DNA of 64,000 nt from Anaerophaga thermohalophila DSM 12881 (GTDB lineage Bacteria; Bacteroidota; Bacteroidia; Bacteroidales; Marinilabiliaceae): positions 48,084 to 112,083 of the forward strand of contig NZ_AEWI01000014.1 in NCBI RefSeq assembly GCF_000191885.1, read 5' to 3'. The notes beneath the pieces are model-generated. The model made no database searches, had not been told where the DNA came from, and saw nothing but the letters and a program-made list of their open reading frames with translations. The translations under genes and the position numbers were made by a program. This document shows, in pieces, positions 7,999 through 17,581 of the stretch; position 1 is the first letter of the stretch, and each line of letters starts with the position of its first letter.

Positions 7999-9018
7999 AT
8001 GGATTTTGATATACGCAATACAGGAGAAGAGCAGACCAGAGAACCTGATATAGAGAAGAACCTCAGACCGTTAACCTTTTCCGATTTTCGTGGTCAGTTT
8101 AAGGTTGTTGAGAATCTTGAGATTTTTGTTAAGGCCGCTTTGATGCGTGGAGATTCGCTTGATCACGTCCTGCTTCATGGTCCTCCGGGACTTGGGAAAA
8201 CTACTCTTTCCAATATTATTTCTCACGAGCTTGGTGTCGGTTTTAAGCTTACCAGCGGTCCTGTTTTGGATAAGCCGGGTGATTTGGCTGGTATCCTTAC
8301 TTCTTTAGAACCTAATGATGTTTTGTTTATTGACGAAATTCACCGATTAAGTCCTATTGTTGAGGAATATTTGTATTCTGCGATGGAGGATTTCAGAATT
8401 GATATTGTTATTGACAAAGGACCTGGGGCGAAAAGCATACAGATTGAATTGAATCCTTTTACTTTAATAGGGGCTACTACCAGAAGTGGGTTGCTTACCG
8501 GTCCACTGCGTGCAAGATTTGGAATTAATTGTCATCTTGAGTATTACGATGCTGATGTATTAATGAAAATTGTAAAAAGATCTGCACGAATATTGAATGT
8601 TCCTATTTTGGATGATGCGGCTGCTGAAATATCACGCCGAAGCAGAGGTACCCCACGAATTGCCAATTCTTTGCTGAGGAGGGTGAGAGATTTTGCGCTG
8701 GTTAAGGGGTTTGGTAAAATTGATATGGAAATTACTAAAATTAGTCTCGAGGCTCTTAATATTGACCAGCATGGGCTGGATCAGATGGACCATAAGATTT
8801 TATTAACGCTTATTGAAAAATTTGAGGGCGGCCCGGTGGGTATCTCTACTATTGCCACTGCGATTGGAGAAGATAGCGGTACTATAGAGGAGGTTTATGA
8901 GCCTTTTCTTATTAAGGAGGGTTTCCTAAAACGTACCCCGCGCGGAAGAGTTGTAACACCCTTAGCTTATCGGCACTTTGGACGGCAACCTGGTGCTTCG
9001 CAATCTTCATTATTTTGA
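7999..9018 (+). CDS. ruvB: Holliday junction branch migration ATPase RuvB
   Basis: Motor of the RuvAB complex that moves Holliday junctions in recombination and fork repair. In 339 residues it has the Walker A motif GPPGLGKTT (61-69), Walker [10 protein letters not shown], the sensor region [16 protein letters not shown] and the C-terminal winged helix starting [10 protein letters not shown]. All catalytic motifs are intact. ruvA and ruvC are not in the window. It sits between the receiver-domain gene and a flippase gene, 25 bp apart from the latter. Confidence 0.97.
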   Translation: MDFDIRNTGEEQTREPDIEKNLRPLTFSDFRGQFKVVENLEIFVKAALMRGDSLDHVLLHGPPGLGKTTLSNIISHELGVGFKLTSGPVLDKPGDLAGILTSLEPNDVLFIDEIHRLSPIVEEYLYSAMEDFRIDIVIDKGPGAKSIQIELNPFTLIGATTRSGLLTGPLRARFGINCHLEYYDADVLMKIVKRSARILNVPILDDAAAEISRRSRGTPRIANSLLRRVRDFALVKGFGKIDMEITKISLEALNIDQHGLDQMDHKILLTLIEKFEGGPVGISTIATAIGEDSGTIEEVYEPFLIKEGFLKRTPRGRVVTPLAYRHFGRQPGASQSSLF

Positions 9019-9043
9019 TTTAAGAAATTTTGATATTTAGTTA

Positions 9044-10504
9044 ATGTCATTAAGCTTAAAAAAGTTAGCAGGGGAGACCGTTATTTACGGTGCTTCTACC
9101 ATGATCGGGCGTCTCTTGAACTGGCTTTTGATGCCGTTTTATATACGAACTTTAAGTACTTATGAATACGGTGTTGTTGTTAATTTTTATGGAATTATTG
9201 CTGTTTTATTGGTTGTTCTTACCTATGGTTTGGAAACCGGTTTTTTCAGGTTTTCAGGTAAATCCTATAATGAAAATTCTGTTTTTAAGACGCTTCTTAC
9301 TTTACTGGGATTAACGAGCGGTATTTTTGTTTTAATTGGCTTGTTTCTGCATGGACGCCTTAGCGATATTTTTTATGAGGGTGAGCATAGCCTTTCTATA
9401 CTTTTGGTTTTTTTTATTTTAGGTTTTGATTCTTTTTGTGCATTGCCTTTTGCCCGACTTCGTTTACAAAACAGAGCTGTTAAATTTGGCACTGTTAAGC
9501 TTGTAAATATCAGTGTTAACATTTTTTTTAATCTATTTTTCCTGCTGTTATTGCCTTATTTAATCAAAGAGGGTTTTATAAAAGGTTATATAGTTGATTT
9601 TTATAGTCGATTTGACGGCATTTTTTATGTGTTTTTGAGTAACGCTATTAGTAGTTTTGTTACACTTTTGTTGTTATTACCTGAGATTTTAAGGCTTAAG
9701 AGTTTTGTAGATTTTTCTGTTTTGAAACCTGTTCTGATTTATTCGCTGCCTGTCTTATTTGTTGGAATTACCGGGATGATTACCCAAAATATTGATAAAA
9801 TATTACTTCCTGCACTTTTAAATGAAAATGGGTTCAGTCAGCTTGCTATCTATGGAGCCAATTTTAAGATTGGAGTGTTAATGAGCTTATTTACCCAGTC
9901 TTTCAGGTTTGCTTTTGAGCCTTTTTTCTTTAAAAACAAAGAAGAAGGAAGAACTTCGTATGCCAAAGTAATGGATTATTTTATTTTCTTTGGTCTTGTC
10001 ATTTTTCTGGGTGTTACATTGTTTATTGACCTGGTTAACATTGTTCTTACCGAAGATTATATAAGGGGCAATACTATTGTTCCTGTTGTGTTGCTTGCTT
10101 TACTTTTTTACGGAATCTATTTTAATTTGTCATTGTGGTACAAACTTACTGACAGAACATGGATAGGAGCAGTTTTCGGTAGTATTGGTGCTGCTATTAC
10201 GATTGTTTTAAATATAGTATTGGTTCCCTTGATTGGTGTTTTCGGTTCTGCCCTGGCATTGTTGACGGGGTATTTTGTGATGATGGTAATCTCGGGTATA
10301 ATCGGGCATAAATTCTATCCTGTGCCTTACAAACCTGTCAAATACTTATTTTATTTTATTATAGCCGGTTTTATTTATTTTTTGGATTTAAAAGTAAGCA
10401 TTGAATCAGATTTTTTTTCCTATCTGTTTAAAGCAACTATATTTGTTTTCTTTATTGGTTCATTTTTTGTTATTCAGAAGTATGATAAAGATAAAATTGG
10501 TTAA
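9044..10504 (+). CDS. Polysaccharide flippase / Wzx-like membrane protein
   Basis: A 486-residue integral membrane protein of the oligosaccharidyl-lipid flippase (MOP exporter) superfamily, probably with 12-14 membrane helices. The N-terminal [31 protein letters not shown] is typical of Wzx/RfbX-like flippases, which move lipid-linked sugars across the inner membrane. No glycosyltransferase cluster is adjacent; instead it is embedded in the ruvB-dut-TPR-DUF4292-EnvC order. Its last 23 bases overlap the dut start. Substrate unknown; a role in lipid II or surface glycan export is inference. Confidence 0.88.
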   Translation: MSLSLKKLAGETVIYGASTMIGRLLNWLLMPFYIRTLSTYEYGVVVNFYGIIAVLLVVLTYGLETGFFRFSGKSYNENSVFKTLLTLLGLTSGIFVLIGLFLHGRLSDIFYEGEHSLSILLVFFILGFDSFCALPFARLRLQNRAVKFGTVKLVNISVNIFFNLFFLLLLPYLIKEGFIKGYIVDFYSRFDGIFYVFLSNAISSFVTLLLLLPEILRLKSFVDFSVLKPVLIYSLPVLFVGITGMITQNIDKILLPALLNENGFSQLAIYGANFKIGVLMSLFTQSFRFAFEPFFFKNKEEGRTSYAKVMDYFIFFGLVIFLGVTLFIDLVNIVLTEDYIRGNTIVPVVLLALLFYGIYFNLSLWYKLTDRTWIGAVFGSIGAAITIVLNIVLVPLIGVFGSALALLTGYFVMMVISGIIGHKFYPVPYKPVKYLFYFIIAGFIYFLDLKVSIESDFFSYLFKATIFVFFIGSFFVIQKYDKDKIG

Positions 10505-10916
10505 CAGGAGTAGTAATGAAGTCCCTGAATTTGCCACCTCAGGTTCTGCAGGTGTTGATCTGCGTGCTTTTTTAGATGAACCCGTTATGTTAAAGCCACT
10601 TGAAAGAGCTATGGTTCCAACAGGTCTTTATATAGAATTGCCTGAGGGTACTGAAGCGCAGATAAGACCTCGAAGTGGTTTAGCTGCAAAGAGCGGGATC
10701 ACTGTTCTTAATTCACCTGGTACCATTGACAGTGATTATCGGGGTGAGATAAAAGTCATTCTTGTTAACCTTTCCAATAATGAATTTACTATTAATAATG
10801 GTGATCGTATTTGTCAGATGGTTATTCATAAATATGAAACTTTTGAATGGGATCATGTGGAGGAATTGAGTGAAACTTTGCGGGGTTCCGGAGGCTTTGG
10901 ACATACAGGATTGTAA
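10482..10916 (+). CDS. dut: dUTP diphosphatase
   Basis: Hydrolyses dUTP to dUMP, preventing uracil incorporation and feeding dTMP synthesis; homotrimeric. The start at 10482 ([11 protein letters not shown]) is chosen because family homology begins there, although the frame is open from 10401; it overlaps the flippase gene by 23 bp. All five motifs are seen: [29 protein letters not shown] with the catalytic aspartate, GDRICQMV, and the C-terminal P-loop-like arm [10 protein letters not shown]. Length of 144 residues is normal. Confidence 0.97.
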   Translation: MIKIKLVNRSSNEVPEFATSGSAGVDLRAFLDEPVMLKPLERAMVPTGLYIELPEGTEAQIRPRSGLAAKSGITVLNSPGTIDSDYRGEIKVILVNLSNNEFTINNGDRICQMVIHKYETFEWDHVEELSETLRGSGGFGHTGL

Positions 10917-10928
10917 AAATTTTTTCGA

Positions 10929-12695
10929 ATGAGATATATTTTTTTCATACTATTTTTTCTTTATATATTTTCTTCTTGTTCTGTTTATAGAAATAGTCAG
11001 GTGCATGACGATAGCGGAGATAACGATTTTTCCGGAGCAATTATAAAATTGAGTGAGGAGGAGCAAAGAAAATTTGATTATTATTTTTTGGAAGCTAACC
11101 GGTTTAAGGCAATTAATGAAACCAAAAAAAGTTTCATGTATTTTGCTGAGGCCTTAAAAATTGATACTACTTGCGCTGTTTGTGCGTATGAGCTGGCTCG
11201 GATTCTTCTGTCCGGTGATAATATCGATGAAGCTGAAAAGCTGATGGAGAAAGCTGTTCGTTACAGCCCGGATAATCGTTATTACGTTACTTTGCTTTCC
11301 AGTATTTATCAGAATAATGGTAAAGGAGAAGATGCTGTAAAGGTGGGTGAACGATTACTTGATTTTTCCGATCCGCCTTCAGTGGATGATCTTTATTTTG
11401 TTGCTCAGCTTCATATAGAAAACGGAATGTATGATAAAGCTATCTCAAATTTGAAGAAAATTGAGGAGCAAGTTGGCATTAATGAAGCGATAACTTTCGA
11501 AATATATCAGTTATTTATTGAGAGCAATGATTTGAAAAGCGCTCAAAAGGAATTAGAAAAGCTGATTGAGGAATATCCTTCTAATGGTGATTACCGTGTT
11601 TATCTTGGTGATTTTTTTCTACAGAACAGAGATTTTAAACGTGCTTTTGAAGAGTACAAGAGAGTTTTGAAAATTCAGCCGGATAACGGGAAAGTACATT
11701 TTTCTCTTGCCAATTATTATTTTAATGTTGAGGATACTGTTTCTTTTAAAGAAGAATTACTTAAGGGATTTTCCTCGAAGGATGTCGATTTTGAAGATAA
11801 GTTCCGGCGGTTTATTCCTTTCGTTTCTCAATTTGGAAGTAAAGATAATCCGCTTACCAGGGAGGATGTTATTAAATTTTATGATGTATTGCTGAAAATA
11901 CATCCATATCAGGCTGACCTTTACAGAAGTTATGGTAGTTTTCTTGTTGACCAGGGACAAAAGGAGGAGGCTTTAAAAATATATCAAAAAGGTATTGATA
12001 TGGATGCTTCGAGGCCGGATCTTTGGCAAGAGTATTTGGTATTGCTTTCTGAAGTTGGTGATAACGAGGAACTCGCGTCAAAATCATCCTTAGCGATCAC
12101 TTTTTTCCCTGAAGAACCGCTTTTTCGACTTTTTCATGGAGTTGCTCTTTTTCAGCAGGATGAGTTGGAGAAATCGGCTAAAACGCTTGAAAAGGGTTTA
12201 GAATATACTGACGATAATGTTCGATTAAAGGGACAGTTTCATGCCTATCTTGGTGATATTTACCATTCAATGGGGAATGTTGATAAATCGTTTCAGCATT
12301 ATGAGGAGGCGCTTAAAATTGATGAGAATAATATTATCGTGCTTAATAATTACAGTTATTATCTGGCGCTTGAAAATCGTGATTTAGACAGAGCCGAAAG
12401 GATGAGTGCAAAAACTATTGAGTTGGAACCTGGTAATGCTACCTATCTTGATACCTATGCATGGGTTTTGTTTAAGAAAGGCCGGTATACTGAAGCTAAA
12501 TTTATTATGGAACGTGCCATTGATAATTTGAAGGAGCCCAGTGGTGTTATTTATGAGCATTACGGAGATATTTTATATAAAACCGGCGATATTGAAGGGG
12601 CCGTTAAACAGTGGAATAACGCATTAAAATACGACGGTCATTCGGATTTGCTGGAAGACAAGATAAAAAGGAAAACTTATATTGATGGTGAATAA
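10929..12695 (+). CDS. TPR-repeat lipoprotein
   Basis: A 588-residue protein beginning with a hydrophobic signal and a lipobox-like FSSC (cysteine 17), so probably lipid-anchored. The rest is consecutive tetratricopeptide repeats, for example near ADLYRSYGSFLVDQGQ, QFHAYLGDIYHSMGN and IYEHYGDILYKTGD, forming a scaffold for protein contacts. The following DUF4292 lipoprotein gene starts inside its end, suggesting coupled expression and perhaps a shared complex at the envelope. No enzymatic motif is visible, and the partner is unknown. Confidence 0.85.
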   Translation: MRYIFFILFFLYIFSSCSVYRNSQVHDDSGDNDFSGAIIKLSEEEQRKFDYYFLEANRFKAINETKKSFMYFAEALKIDTTCAVCAYELARILLSGDNIDEAEKLMEKAVRYSPDNRYYVTLLSSIYQNNGKGEDAVKVGERLLDFSDPPSVDDLYFVAQLHIENGMYDKAISNLKKIEEQVGINEAITFEIYQLFIESNDLKSAQKELEKLIEEYPSNGDYRVYLGDFFLQNRDFKRAFEEYKRVLKIQPDNGKVHFSLANYYFNVEDTVSFKEELLKGFSSKDVDFEDKFRRFIPFVSQFGSKDNPLTREDVIKFYDVLLKIHPYQADLYRSYGSFLVDQGQKEEALKIYQKGIDMDASRPDLWQEYLVLLSEVGDNEELASKSSLAITFFPEEPLFRLFHGVALFQQDELEKSAKTLEKGLEYTDDNVRLKGQFHAYLGDIYHSMGNVDKSFQHYEEALKIDENNIIVLNNYSYYLALENRDLDRAERMSAKTIELEPGNATYLDTYAWVLFKKGRYTEAKFIMERAIDNLKEPSGVIYEHYGDILYKTGDIEGAVKQWNNALKYDGHSDLLEDKIKRKTYIDGE

Positions 12696-13527
12696 AGGTG
12701 TTACACTCTTTTTTCTTTTTCTGTTTTTAATAGGGTGTAAAACCATTGAAAAAGTTTCGGAAAAAGAGAATATTACTTCACTGAGTGAAAGAGAGATTTT
12801 AAAAAATGTCAGAGATTTCGAAAGTCGAAAGAATATCAATAGTGTTTTTTTTAGTAGAACTTCCGTTTCTTTTACTTCGGATGATAAGAATCAAAATTTC
12901 AGGTGTAATGTATTTTTGTATGTTGATAGTTTCATAAGAATAAGTGTTTTAGCGCCAATGGGGATTGAAGCGGCCCGAATTTCACTTGAGGAAGATGGTG
13001 TAATCATTATTGACAGGATTAACAGACAGGTTGTTTATTCCGGATATGATGAACTATATAGAAAGTATCGGATTAATCTGGATTTGTATTTTTTGCAAAA
13101 TGTTCTTTTGAATAAGCCTTTTGACTTTACTGATAGTCTCGGTACGGATATTGATGATTACTATTATAGAGGGATTGAAAATTCGTTGTATAAATTTAGT
13201 TCAACGAAGGAGAGACACGTTAAATCGACGAATAACAGGAAATATAGTGAAGTACCTGTATTTCATCAATTATGGATATTGCCGGAGGATTTTTATTTGA
13301 TGCGGAATTTTCTGCATTTTGGCGCTCAGGATGTGGATTTAGATATTTTATATGAGGATTTTACGAGAGAATTTTCCGGATTTTATTTTCCTTCTTCTGT
13401 TGTTATGAAAGGACAGTTTGGTGACAAAAAATTTTCTTTAAAAGCTAAGTTTGGAAATATACGTTTCAATGATGTCAACGGTATTTCCTTCAGTATTCCT
13501 GAGAAGTATGATAAGATATATCGGTAA
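12685..13527 (+). CDS. DUF4292 family lipoprotein
   Basis: Starts with MVNKGVTLFFLFLFLIGC, a lipoprotein signal with cysteine 18. The ATG at 12685 is preferred to the adjoining TTG; it overlaps the TPR gene by 11 bp. The body is a beta-rich domain of the DUF4292 type, a family confined mainly to Bacteroidota and, from its fold class, possibly related to lipoprotein carriers such as LolB (family knowledge, not shown here). The position between a TPR lipoprotein and an EnvC-like protein supports an envelope role. The exact function is unknown. Confidence 0.82.
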   Translation: MVNKGVTLFFLFLFLIGCKTIEKVSEKENITSLSEREILKNVRDFESRKNINSVFFSRTSVSFTSDDKNQNFRCNVFLYVDSFIRISVLAPMGIEAARISLEEDGVIIIDRINRQVVYSGYDELYRKYRINLDLYFLQNVLLNKPFDFTDSLGTDIDDYYYRGIENSLYKFSSTKERHVKSTNNRKYSEVPVFHQLWILPEDFYLMRNFLHFGAQDVDLDILYEDFTREFSGFYFPSSVVMKGQFGDKKFSLKAKFGNIRFNDVNGISFSIPEKYDKIYR

Positions 13528-14671
13528 AATATTTTTTCTGATGTTGTGTTTTACCTGGAATATTCAGGTTTCTGGTCAGAGTATTGATGATCTCAGGAAG
13601 GAAAGAGAATCGCTTTTGGAAGAAATTTCTAATACCAGCCGTTTGATTGAGCAAAAGAGGGAAACGCGGCAGGACAATTTGAGGGAACTTAATCTTATTG
13701 ATCGTGAAATTGCTGCACGACGGAAGCTTATAGATAATTTTCAACATGAAATTGATCAACTCGATAATCAAATAGAAGTTAACCAGATGTTGGTTAACGA
13801 TTTGGAGAGTGATATAAAACAACTGAAGGAAGAGTATGCGAGATTGATCAGGGATTCCTATAAAAGAAAGGGACAATTGAATCAGTTAATGTTTCTTTTC
13901 AGCGCTGATGGCTTTAGTGATGCCTATTTGAAATACCGGCTGTTTAAAGAGTATAGCCGGTACCGTCAGAAGCAGGGTGAAAAACTTATAGAATCGCAGA
14001 GTCGTGTTCAGGGGCTTTTAAAGGAAATTACCGAACAAAAGGGAGAGAAACAGGAAGTTTTAAATGAAATAGAGAATGAATTAAAACGTTTGGAAGATAA
14101 CCGGGTGCGTAAAACCAGACTTGTACAAAGATTAAAGACTGAGCAGGAATGGTTACAGCAAAGTTTAAAGGAAAAGGAAGCTGCAGCTAATGAGTTGGAG
14201 CGCAAGATTAAGGATTTGATTGCGGCTGAAAAAGATGCTGAAATAAGTATGGAAGCTTCTGTTGAATTTGCCGATATGATGGGTAAGTTAATATGGCCGG
14301 TTGAGGAAGGAGTAATCGTAAATCCTTTTGGTGAACATGCTCATCCCGTTCTTAAGAATGTTATTATCAAAAATAATGGTGTTGATATTCAGGTGGTAAC
14401 TAATACTGATGTCTTCTGTGTTCATCCAGGCCAGGTATCTACAATTGTTGCAATTCCTGGACTAAATAAAGCTGTTATTGTCAGGCATGGTAAATACCTT
14501 ACTGTGTATGGTAATTTGGTTGATGTTTTTGTTAGAAAAGGCGATATTGTAAATGCCGGGCAAAAAATCGGCACAGTTTTTACAAGTGAGGCGGAGATGA
14601 AGGATGTTCTTCATTTCGAAATCTGGGAAGAGAGTACAAAACTTGATCCTGAGCGATGGCTTTTACGTTAA
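13508..14671 (+). CDS. EnvC-like murein hydrolase activator (coiled coil plus degenerate LytM domain)
   Basis: Start at 13508 gives a signal peptide (MIRYIGKIFFLMLCF...) ending near residue 23; the gene overlaps the end of DUF4292 by 20 bp. Residues about 25-240 are a long charged coiled coil, and about 260-385 are a LytM/M23 domain. The zinc ligands are degraded: the first His site reads NNGVD, and the HxH pair reads VLH, leaving one His. Such domains activate amidases rather than cut peptidoglycan, as EnvC does in cell separation. FtsX, its usual inner-membrane partner, is encoded 18 kb away. Confidence 0.88.
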   Translation: MIRYIGKIFFLMLCFTWNIQVSGQSIDDLRKERESLLEEISNTSRLIEQKRETRQDNLRELNLIDREIAARRKLIDNFQHEIDQLDNQIEVNQMLVNDLESDIKQLKEEYARLIRDSYKRKGQLNQLMFLFSADGFSDAYLKYRLFKEYSRYRQKQGEKLIESQSRVQGLLKEITEQKGEKQEVLNEIENELKRLEDNRVRKTRLVQRLKTEQEWLQQSLKEKEAAANELERKIKDLIAAEKDAEISMEASVEFADMMGKLIWPVEEGVIVNPFGEHAHPVLKNVIIKNNGVDIQVVTNTDVFCVHPGQVSTIVAIPGLNKAVIVRHGKYLTVYGNLVDVFVRKGDIVNAGQKIGTVFTSEAEMKDVLHFEIWEESTKLDPERWLLR

Positions 14672-14772
14672 TTTTTTGAAAAATGTGATTAATTTAGAAA
14701 CCCTTTTTGAGGTTGTAAGTATAAATTAGTGTAATTTAGCCTGATAAAAATAGTCGGCCATAATCAAAACTT

Positions 14773-15174
14773 GTGGTAGTGAATAAAATGGTTTTCAAAT
14801 CTGAAATTAAGAATATCAACCTTGTTGAGAGGTTGATTGATGATATTTCTGCAAAATACCAGTTACATTCAGATATTTACGGTAAATTGTTACTTGCTGT
14901 TGTAGAGGGTGTTAATAATGCAATTGTACATGGAAATAAATTGGAAAGTGATAAAGATGTTATACTTCAGTACCAGATTACCGATAAAGATATTCAGTTT
15001 GTGATTACTGATAGCGGGTCTGGTTTTGATTACTGGAACCTTCCTGATCCTACCAAACCTGAAAATATTGAAAAGACGCATGGTCGTGGAATTTTCTTAA
15101 TGAAACATCTGGCTGATAAAGTACAGTTCAATGAAAAGGGCAATGAAGTTAGAGTTGTTTTCAATTTAACGTAA
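14773..15174 (+). CDS. Anti-sigma-factor-like histidine kinase-type ATPase (RsbW/SpoIIAB-like)
   Basis: A small (133-residue) GHKL ATP-binding domain on its own. The N box is VVEGVNNAIVHGNK, the G1 box DSGSGFD and the G2 box HGRGIFLMKHLAD. There is no dimerisation His region, so it is not a sensor kinase; it resembles the RsbW/SpoIIAB serine kinases that bind sigma factors or anti-anti-sigma proteins. No sigma factor or STAS gene is adjacent. Start may be GTG 14773 or ATG 14788. ybeY follows after 5 bp. Confidence 0.88.
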   Translation: MVVNKMVFKSEIKNINLVERLIDDISAKYQLHSDIYGKLLLAVVEGVNNAIVHGNKLESDKDVILQYQITDKDIQFVITDSGSGFDYWNLPDPTKPENIEKTHGRGIFLMKHLADKVQFNEKGNEVRVVFNLT

Positions 15175-15179
15175 TAAAC

Positions 15180-15608
15180 GTGGCTATATCGTATTCTTCC
15201 TATGATATTGAATACAATCTGCCAGAGAAGCAGCAAATTAGTAATTGGATTACTCAAGTTATTGAGAATAAAGACTTTATGGTTGGCGATATAAACTACA
15301 TTTTTTGTTCAGACAATTATATTTTAGAGACCAACCGTAATTTTCTTTCACACGATTATACTACAGATATTATTACCTTCGATTATTCTAAAAGACGATC
15401 GCTCTCTGGTGATATTTTGATTAGTATTCCTACTGTAAGTTTTAATGCAGAGCGTTTTGGTGTTACTTTTTTCAATGAGCTTCTCCGTGTAATGATTCAT
15501 GGTGTATTACACCTTTTGGGATACAAGGATTCTACTGATCAAGAAAAGGAAGAGATGAGAAGGGCCGAGGATATATCTCTTCTTTTTTACGAAACAAATT
15601 TCGCGTAA
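15180..15608 (+). CDS. ybeY: Endoribonuclease YbeY (rRNA maturation)
   Basis: Metal-dependent RNase for 16S rRNA 3' end maturation and ribosome quality control. The signature reads HGVLHLLGYKD, with H107 and H111 present but an aspartate (D117) at the third ligand position, usually His. TTDIITFDY also matches the family. It starts at GTG 15180. Length of 142 residues is normal. The Asp at the third site is probably a lineage trait rather than loss of activity. It lies between the anti-sigma-like ATPase and mnmG. Confidence 0.92.
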   Translation: MAISYSSYDIEYNLPEKQQISNWITQVIENKDFMVGDINYIFCSDNYILETNRNFLSHDYTTDIITFDYSKRRSLSGDILISIPTVSFNAERFGVTFFNELLRVMIHGVLHLLGYKDSTDQEKEEMRRAEDISLLFYETNFA

Positions 15609-15614
15609 TACTGT

Positions 15615-15622
15615 TACTTTTG
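15615..15622 (+). promoter_or_regulatory. Possible -7 box of mnmG
   Basis: TACTTTTG matches TAnnTTTG and ends 25 bp before the mnmG ATG, leaving a short leader. The -33 TTTG is not apparent. Confidence 0.35.
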
Positions 15623-15647
15623 CGTTTCGTAGTTCATTTTTTTTATT

Positions 15648-17525
15648 ATGGTTTTCGATTACGATGTTATTGTAGTAGGTGGAGGGCATGCTGGTTGTGA
15701 AGCAAGTGCTGCTGCGGCTAATTTGGGTGCCAGGACGTTGTTGATAACTATGGATTTGACCAAGTTAGCACAGATGAGTTGTAATCCTGCAGTAGGTGGG
15801 ATTGCTAAGGGACAGATAGTTAGGGAGATAGATGCCTTGGGTGGCAAAATGGGTATTGTTACCGATTTGTCGTCGATTCAGTTCCGAATGCTCAATCGCT
15901 CAAAGGGGCCCGCGATGTGGAGTCCCAGGTCGCAATGTGACAGGATGGTATTTTCAGCTGAATGGCGAAAGCAACTTGAGAATACCAACAATCTTTATTT
16001 TTGGCAGGATGTCGTGGTGGATGTTGATTTTTCTCAGCCTGATGTTTTCCGTGTAATTACTTCCCTGAATGTGACATTCCTGGCAAAAAAGGTTATACTA
16101 ACGAACGGTACTTTTTTAAACGGCCTTATGCATGTTGGGAAGGTGCAAATTGAAGGCGGTCGAATTTCCGAGCCTTCATCCAAAGGTCTTTCTGATAGAT
16201 TTTTGGAAAGAGGATTTAAAACGGGAAGAATGAAAACCGGTACTCCTGTTCGGGTTGACGGTCGCACGGTTGATTTTACCAAATTAAAAGAACAACCGGG
16301 CGATAATGTTTTTTATAAGTTTTCATTTTTACCTGTTTCAAATAAACGACTTAAACAAAGAAGTTGTTATTTAACTTATACCAATCCAATTGTACATGAT
16401 AGCATCCGGAGCCGACTTGAAGAAAGCCCCATGTATAATGGAACCATTCGGAGCATCGGACCGCGATATTGTCCGAGTATTGAAACAAAAATCGTAACGT
16501 TTGAAGAAAAGAGCGAACATCAGCTTCATTTAGAACCTGAAGGTGAGGATACGATTGAATTTTATCTTAACGGTTTTAGTAGTTCTCTTCCGCTTGAAAC
16601 ACAGGTTGAAGCTCTGAAATTAATACCGGGGTTGGAAAATGCCTATATTTTCAGGCCAGGGTATGCTATTGAGTATGATTTTTTTGATCCCACTCAGCTA
16701 TACCATACATTGGAGACCAGGAAAGTCAGAGGTTTGTATTTTGCTGGTCAGATTAATGGTACTACCGGATATGAAGAGGCCGCGGCCCAGGGTTTGATAG
16801 CAGGTATTAATGCCGTTTTAAGCCTGCATAATAAAGATTCTTTTATTCTTAACAGGGACGAAGCATATATTGGAGTACTTATTGATGATTTGGTTACCAA
16901 GGGTGTTGATGAACCATACAGAATGTTTACCTCCAGAGCTGAATACAGAATTTTACTACGACAGGATGATGCTGACTTGAGGCTTACTCCAAAAGGAAGA
17001 GCTATTGGCCTGGTAGATGATTATCGTTATGGTTTGTTTGAAGAAAAGGTGAACTGGAGAAATAGAATTCAGGAATTTCTTGAATCTTACAGCATTATTC
17101 CTGGTCAAATCAATTCCTGGTTAAAGGGTAAAGATACAAGTCCACTTAAACAAAAAGTCAAAATCAAAGATTTAATTGCGCGGCCTCAGGTTAAGCTAAA
17201 TGAATTGGTTGATGAAGTTGACGAGTTGAATGAATTGTGTTTCGATATCCCTTCGGAAAGACGACGTGAGATTTTGGACAGTGTAGAAATTTCCATTAAG
17301 TATGAAGGGTATATTTCGCGGGAGAGAGTCATTGCCGATAAACTTAAAAGATTAGAGAATTTGAAAATTAAAGGAAAATTTGATTATGGGTCTATTAAAA
17401 ATATTTCTACGGAGGGCAGACAAAAACTTCAAAAAATAGACCCGGAGACCATTGGTCAGGCTTCAAGAATTAGTGGTGTTTCTCCAAGTGATATTAATGT
17501 GCTTTTGGTACTTATGGGAAGATAA
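15648..17525 (+). CDS. mnmG: tRNA uridine-5-carboxymethylaminomethyl synthesis enzyme MnmG (GidA)
   Basis: FAD enzyme that works with MnmE (GTPase) to modify wobble U34 of several tRNAs. In 625 residues: FAD-binding [10 protein letters not shown] near the start, [30 protein letters not shown], then [20 protein letters not shown] and the C-terminal [20 protein letters not shown]. Its historic name gidA reflects its frequent location near the replication origin. Here two parS sites begin immediately after its TAA stop codon, in keeping with that location. Confidence 0.98.
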   Translation: MVFDYDVIVVGGGHAGCEASAAAANLGARTLLITMDLTKLAQMSCNPAVGGIAKGQIVREIDALGGKMGIVTDLSSIQFRMLNRSKGPAMWSPRSQCDRMVFSAEWRKQLENTNNLYFWQDVVVDVDFSQPDVFRVITSLNVTFLAKKVILTNGTFLNGLMHVGKVQIEGGRISEPSSKGLSDRFLERGFKTGRMKTGTPVRVDGRTVDFTKLKEQPGDNVFYKFSFLPVSNKRLKQRSCYLTYTNPIVHDSIRSRLEESPMYNGTIRSIGPRYCPSIETKIVTFEEKSEHQLHLEPEGEDTIEFYLNGFSSSLPLETQVEALKLIPGLENAYIFRPGYAIEYDFFDPTQLYHTLETRKVRGLYFAGQINGTTGYEEAAAQGLIAGINAVLSLHNKDSFILNRDEAYIGVLIDDLVTKGVDEPYRMFTSRAEYRILLRQDDADLRLTPKGRAIGLVDDYRYGLFEEKVNWRNRIQEFLESYSIIPGQINSWLKGKDTSPLKQKVKIKDLIARPQVKLNELVDEVDELNELCFDIPSERRREILDSVEISIKYEGYISRERVIADKLKRLENLKIKGKFDYGSIKNISTEGRQKLQKIDPETIGQASRISGVSPSDINVLLVLMGR

Positions 17526-17541
17526 TGTTCCACGTGGAACA
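17526..17541. promoter_or_regulatory. parS site 1 of a tandem pair after mnmG
   Basis: TGTTCCACGTGGAACA is a perfect 16-bp palindrome matching the symmetrical parS variant known from other bacteria. It starts on the base right after the mnmG stop codon. A second identical copy begins exactly 40 bp later. Confidence 0.88.
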
Positions 17542-17565
17542 ATTTTGTTACGGATATAAGGATAA

Positions 17566-17581
17566 TGTTCCACGTGGAACA
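17566..17581. promoter_or_regulatory. parS site 2 of a tandem pair after mnmG
   Basis: Second copy of TGTTCCACGTGGAACA. The flanks GATAA on the left and ATTT on the right are also shared with site 1, so the pair probably arose by a local 40-bp duplication. Confidence 0.88.
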
